Shown here in pieces: positions 59,529 through 64,000 of a stretch of 64,000 bases of DNA; within the stretch, counting starts at the first letter, position 1; each line of letters starts with the position of its first letter. The position numbers were made by a program, and so were the translations under genes. The notes beneath the pieces are model-generated. The model had not been told where the DNA came from and did no database searches. It saw only the letters and a list, made by a program, of their open reading frames with translations. The stretch covers positions 476,071 through 540,070 of the forward strand of contig JAMZAV010000296.1 of assembly GCA_024449915.1 (NCBI GenBank), in the 5' to 3' direction. The stretch is from Sweltsa coloradensis (taxonomy: Eukaryota; Arthropoda; Insecta; Plecoptera; Chloroperlidae).

Positions 59529-60194
59529 AGGATTCCGGGCAAACGACACAAGCGATCTTGATGAAAATTTGAGGGGACCTTCGAAATCTCTGAACTTAGA
59601 GGTGTATTGTTTTTCGGTACAATCGAAGAAATATTTCTCATGAATATCGTACTTTTACGATTTTTTTCAATTTTTAGTGCGATATTTTCGTGACATTTGG
59701 GCCGATTCTGACCAAACGGGTGGGGCTACAATGTTCATATTATACATGGACATTAAGGTAATGGTGATGTTGTATCTTTTGAAAGAAAAAGTTGGAAAAG
59801 TTACCCAGAATCCATAAAATAAAGCTTTTAATATAAGTTTTTTACGGTTTAGTGCGATACTTTCGAATCATTTGGGCTGATTATGAACAAACGGGTGGGG
59901 CTACAACGTTCATATTATACATGGACATTATGGTTATAGTGATGTAGTACCTTTTGAAAGAAAAAGTTGGAAAAGTTAGCCAGAATCCATAGAAATAAAG
60001 ATTTTAATGTAAGTTTTTTACGGTAAATAATAACATTTGACAAGTAGGGCCTAACAATAGAAACTTGGCAACAATCACCTACAATGCATAGACAGTAAAG
60101 CAAAACACTTGCAAAAGTAAAGATATCCCACGCAAACTAAAAACTTAAGAAAAAGCTCATCCATCAACGCGGCGGGACTTTAGCGTTTTCCTAG
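59423..60194 (+). mobile_element. Helentron-like HINE, family 1, copy F
   Basis: Starts T|TGGATGAGCGAAGCGAAGAC and ends CGTTTTCCTAG|T with the subterminal CGCGGCGGGAC tip. A 45-nt pure T run lies at 59482-59526. Two tandem internal units (about 59690-59845 and 59860-60025). It is among the best-preserved copies in the window. Confidence 0.8.
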
Positions 60195-60409
60195 TAAATA
60201 AGTAAACATATGTCACATGTTTACAACAGATGTTCTAACCAATCCGTGGTTCTTTCAAGCAGCTAAATTTGATGATGCTGTTGTCTTGGTGTACCTTCTA
60301 TTGTTAAAAATATTTAAAAAAATATTGTAACAAAAATGTTAAAATGCATTTAATTATAAAATGTAATATATTAATCAATCAGATTAAACGTTACCCATAT
60401 TATGTTAAA
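60195..60409. other. Short spacer, nothing recognised
   Basis: AT-rich. Confidence 0.4.
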
Positions 60410-60495
60410 CCTGAGAACGGTTGTCTTTTAACTTCGTAGAATTGAACCTACAGTATCCGAGAGAGCCGAGACTATTTACCTCTGTTAGACCATAA
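60410..60495 (-). mobile_element. Possible tRNA-like SINE head
   Basis: The minus strand reads CTCTCGGATACTGTAGGTTC AATTCTACGAAGTTAAAAG, with a B-box-like GGTTCAATTCT. It is weaker than the other heads. Confidence 0.3.
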
Positions 60496-61109
60496 AACTA
60501 CCCCCGGCGTCCGCGTCGCGACGCTTTCTGCGATGCCACATTATTCTGGTCCTATCTCCGCGTCATAGATAAGCTCCGTAACACACAGGGTTCTTTAATT
60601 TATAGAAGTGTTTAACGTAACACATTGCGCGGCTTTGAATGAGAACATATATTTTTATCTTTGCGTTTGAAACTTTGGATATTGTCTAGGTGTAAGCTAA
60701 CTCGTTCAGAATGCGCAGTTTAGTTTATACTTATCTTCAATCGTGTATATTAATTCATCCTTAAAGGGTGGTTACAGGATTGAAACAGATTGTGAGTATA
60801 AACACACAATTTACTTATGCATGTGTAATTATTTGTGTGATTATCTTTACGTCAAGCGTTGAAGTCAGGGCAGAAAATTGTAGGCTACTTAAATAAATAA
60901 ACCAATAAATAATGTCAACATATATTTTATTTGAATTATTTCCTGTCTATCCAATTCAGTCACTTAAACACAAGATTTTCAGCTGTGATAAAACAGTTAC
61001 TACATCTGTGTACAAAATACATTGAACCATTTCCAAAATAATAATATTTACCCCCCATGCGTACAATAATGAGCAACATATTTTGATGACAAACACAATA
61101 CAATTAGTA
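60496..61109. other. No gene recognised
   Basis: AT-rich, with one CpG patch (GGCGTCCGCGTCGCGACGC near 60506-60525). Confidence 0.4.
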
Positions 61110-61200
61110 TTTCTCGGTTTGGTTAGTCGGGAAACACTCCCGTAAGTTAAATTGTTAATAATTATTACAATTCAGAAAAATTAATGGATGGCCTTTTTTA
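61110..61200 (-). repeat. Dispersed repeat with GGGAGTGTTTCC tip
   Basis: Inverted copy of the repeat at 1780-1890. The minus strand reads CTGAATTGTAATAATTATTA, then ACGGGAGTGTTTCCCGACTA. Confidence 0.5.
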
Positions 61201-62537
61201 TTTCTGAATGTTATTTAAATATTAACAAAACAATACATTATATACCTTTTAAAATTTAAATTAAATCAAATGAAATGTTTTTGCATTGAACTGATACATT
61301 GAAATATGTAAGTAATTATGATAAGTTTCTATGATGAGGGCGTAAATTACTAACGTAACCAATTTGGCCTTTTCACATTTTGACATCAAACATTTAGGGC
61401 CTTTATACATTGATGACGCCGTATAAATAAAATTTCTTATCCATTTGTGTAATTACAAAATGCTAACTAACTTAATAAAAAAGGAAGAAACGGGAAGCTG
61501 TGGAGCGAGAAAGGGGAGATGACATTAATGTCTGTTAGCCTAGCCTGGAATAGAATGTACGTATTCTTGCTTGTTGCAATATCTTTTCATTTCAGCAAGA
61601 GTAGCAGACCTGGTAAGGTTAATGTTTTAGTAGGGTATCACCGCTGTGCGGTATTATGTCTTTAACTTAGCTAACCCAACCAAGCCTAACCTGAACCTCC
61701 TTAGCCTACGTCTGCCTAAACCTTACAATCATAACCTGACCAAGTCATTATCTATCCCAACCCAACGCTATATAACCTCAGCTGTTGTTTTATCTTTATC
61801 AGCGCATGGTAATATTTTACATTTAAAAAGTTACCATCACCAGGACTTGTCGTAAACATTTGTTTTCAGCAAGCGGCTAAGGTCGACAATGCATAACGAT
61901 CGTTTTCCAACTGGGACACTTTGGCGATCCTCATCACCCATCTAAAAACACTTTATAAAATTAATAAGAAATTTACTTAATTTTATTAATTTATATAACG
62001 TCTATCCTATTCAGTTATAAAAACTGATTTACAAAGGAGAACATCTAAATAAATCTTATTACATAGATGCAGACACAACAATGAACTACATTTAAGTAAA
62101 TATTTGAAATAGTAATATTGCAACAATGCATTAAATACTCAACAAATTTGATAACAAATAAAAAGGATATTAAATGCAATTTATGAATGAATCGAATATA
62201 AAAAAGGGTGGGGAATGAAAAGAAAAGAAAAAAAAACAAAAGAAAACAAAAAGAAAAGAAAAAAGTAAGAAAAAAAAGAAAGAAAGAAAAAAGAAAGAAA
62301 GAAAGAAAAAAGAAAAACATTAAAAAAGAAAAACGAAAAGAAGAAAACTAATTTATTAGACGATTCCACTCAAACGAATATGAGGTTTGCCAAAAATCAG
62401 GAACAGCAAATCAGGGAGTAATCAATCTTTCGCGGAAGAAACCACCGAACGCGAATCTTCATTCTTGTGTTCAACCTTCATTTTTGTGTTCAAATCTTGA
62501 TAAAAAAATTAGCACAAAAGATCTTGACTCTAATATA
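61201..62537. other. No gene recognised; purine tract
   Basis: A 130-nt nearly pure purine tract of AAAG/GAAA type lies at 62217-62346. It generates a Phe/Ser-rich open frame on the minus strand that is not a gene. Otherwise AT-rich. Confidence 0.5.
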
Positions 62538-63022
62538 CTAGGAAAACGCTTAAGTCCCGCCGCGTTGATGGATGAGCGTAAATTTTTTTAAACGAAAAAG
62601 CGTAAAATTGCGATTTTTTTAATAGATAATTTTTCGATTACGCTCAAATTTCACGCGAATATATTAATTCATAAAATTAAAGTTCTGTGAAAAAATCATT
62701 ACAATCGGATAAAGCATGTAGGTTTTATAAGTCGAAGAATTTTTTTAAAAATCGAAAAAATCGTAAAATTGCGATTTTCATGAGAAATAATTTTTTGATC
62801 GATTTTTCCCTCCGTGCAGTTCTTCGTTCAGAGATTTTATAGACCGCCATAAAATTTCATCGCAATTGGAGTATTGGTTTAGCCGGAATCGTGTTCACAG
62901 ACACACAAAAATACAAAAAAAAAGAAAGAAAAAAAAACAAAAAACAAACATTCCGGATTTTTTTCTCCAGTGTAGTGAAATGGAATCTTCGCTTCGCTCG
63001 CTACGCTCGCTACGCTCATCCA
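62538..63022 (-). mobile_element. Helentron-like HINE, family 2, copy H
   Basis: On the minus strand it starts T|TGGATGAGCGTAGCGAGCG (63022) and ends CGTTTTCCTAG|T (62538). GCTCATCCATCAACGCGGCG lies at the 3' tip. At 485 bp it is shorter than copy G, having lost internal units. Confidence 0.78.
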
Positions 63023-63096
63023 ATAATTATATCAGATGCATATTTTTTTTAAAATTGTTCAAGTCAAAAACTGATCACAGCAATGATAATACTTTA

Positions 63097-63823
63097 CTAG
63101 GAAAACGCCTAAGTCCCGCCGCGTTGTTGGATGAGCGTAATTGGTGCATTGAGTAGCCAAGTGTTATGCGGATTTTCTGTTGTTCTGTGAAAAAATCATT
63201 TTTAAGTTGAAGATTTTTTTTAAAATAATAAGCTTTAATTTTTAATTTTTTTAATTAATCGTAATAAAAGAAAAAAATCGTAAACTTTCGATTTTCATAA
63301 CAAATAATTATTCGATTGTACTCAAATTTCAAACGAATATATTAATTCAAAAAATTAAGGTTCTGTGAAAAAATCATTACAATCGGATAAAGCATGTTGG
63401 TGTTATAAGGCAAAGAATTGATTTAAAAAGAAAAAAAAACGTAAAATTTCGATTTTCATGAGAAATAATTTACAATTGCGTTTAAATTTCACACGAATAT
63501 CTAAATTCATAAAATTAAGGTTCTGTGAAAAAATCATAAAAATCGGATAAAGCATGTAGGTGTTATAAGTCGAAGAAATTTTTAAAAAATCGAAAAAAAT
63601 CGTAAAATTGCGATTTTCATGAGAAATAATTTTTCGATTGCGCTCAAAAACGTGGCAGTTCTAAGTTCAGAGATTTTGAAGGCCTCCATAAAATTTCATC
63701 GCAATCGGAGTATCGGTTTAGCCGGAATCGTGTGGACAAACAAACAAAAATTTAAAAAAAAAAAAAACATTCCGGAATTTTTTCTTCAGTGTAGTAGAAT
63801 GGAACCTTCGCTACGCTCATCCA
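63097..63823 (-). mobile_element. Helentron-like HINE, family 2, copy I
   Basis: On the minus strand it starts T|TGGATGAGCGTAGCGAAGG (63823) and ends CGTTTTCCTAG|T (63097), with CGCTCATCCAACAACGCG before the tip. It has three diverged internal units with GGTTCTGTGAAAAAATCATT on the plus strand. It lies 74 bp from copy H in the same orientation. Its 5' end abuts a GTGCC box. Confidence 0.78.
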
Positions 63824-64000
63824 AAAAACCCGGCACATCCACCAAATTTTCAATATCATACATTAAAATATCTGGAAGATTCTTTTGTTTTTTAAACTCT
63901 GCACGGGTTCTCTTTAGCCTACAGAATGTGAGGAGGACTTTCGATACAACTTGCATTGAGCCAAGTCTTTGAAGCTAAGTACTTTAGTAGGGTCCCCCAC
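63824..64000. repeat. GTGCC box at the edge of copy I, then window end
   Basis: AACCCGGCACATCCACCAAA at about 63828 is an inverted, slightly changed box. Copy I is inserted directly beside it. The remaining ~150 bp show no gene. Confidence 0.45.

Noticed and set aside
62045..62369. Phe/Ser-rich minus-strand frames
   Set aside because: They arise from the 130-nt AAAG purine tract.

Overview
The window is AT-rich eukaryotic DNA. It has no operons, almost no long reading frames, one spliced protein-coding exon, many transposon relics and two satellite arrays. The only host gene I can support is on the minus strand at 51638-52386. It is a long first coding exon of a TipE/Teh-type two-membrane-pass protein, the family of auxiliary subunits of the Para-type voltage-gated sodium channel. 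That family is known mainly from arthropods, so an arthropod source is my best guess; this is inference from one exon. The exon ends in a clean splice donor, and its 3' partner exons were not found in the window.

Layout. 1-8165: mostly unique AT-rich DNA with small duplications and two copies of a dispersed repeat marked by the box TTTGGTGGAGGTGCCGGGTA (the 'GTGCC box' family). 8166-9508: seven tandem copies of a 194-bp unit. 9985-10413: a degenerate LINE ORF2 C-terminus on the minus strand. 11495-18292: about 35 copies of a ~193-bp unit whose plus-strand frame reads as a LINE ORF2 C-terminal segment; the array runs into the next piece of that LINE domain at its right edge. 18965-25622: two Helentron-like elements, tRNA-derived SINE heads, a piggyBac-like MITE with TTAA flanks, a 41-bp tandem repeat and a foldback MITE. 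25623-30059: no gene. 30060-33480: a frameshifted, Jockey/CR1-like non-LTR retrotransposon on the minus strand with a (GTGA)n tract at its 3' end. 38837-46380: a 293-bp inverted-repeat pair enclosing a SINE and other elements, two Helentron-like elements, and a 1.3-kb DNA transposon rich in AGGCCTA palindromes. 51638-53260: the TipE-like exon and its upstream CpG-rich flank. 55811-63823: five more Helentron-like copies.

The most notable system is a set of nine short non-autonomous elements in two sequence families. All start T|TGGATGAG and nearly all end CCTAG|T. They carry an inverted copy of the 5' tip placed about 30 bp inside the 3' end, with a small palindrome between. This is the asymmetrical terminal inverted repeat, 3' hairpin and T^T target expected of Helentron/Helitron2-type rolling-circle elements (HINEs). 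The second is the conversion of a retrotransposon ORF fragment into a satellite of near-nucleosomal period. The many long open frames inside the arrays are artefacts of low stop density and are not called as genes.
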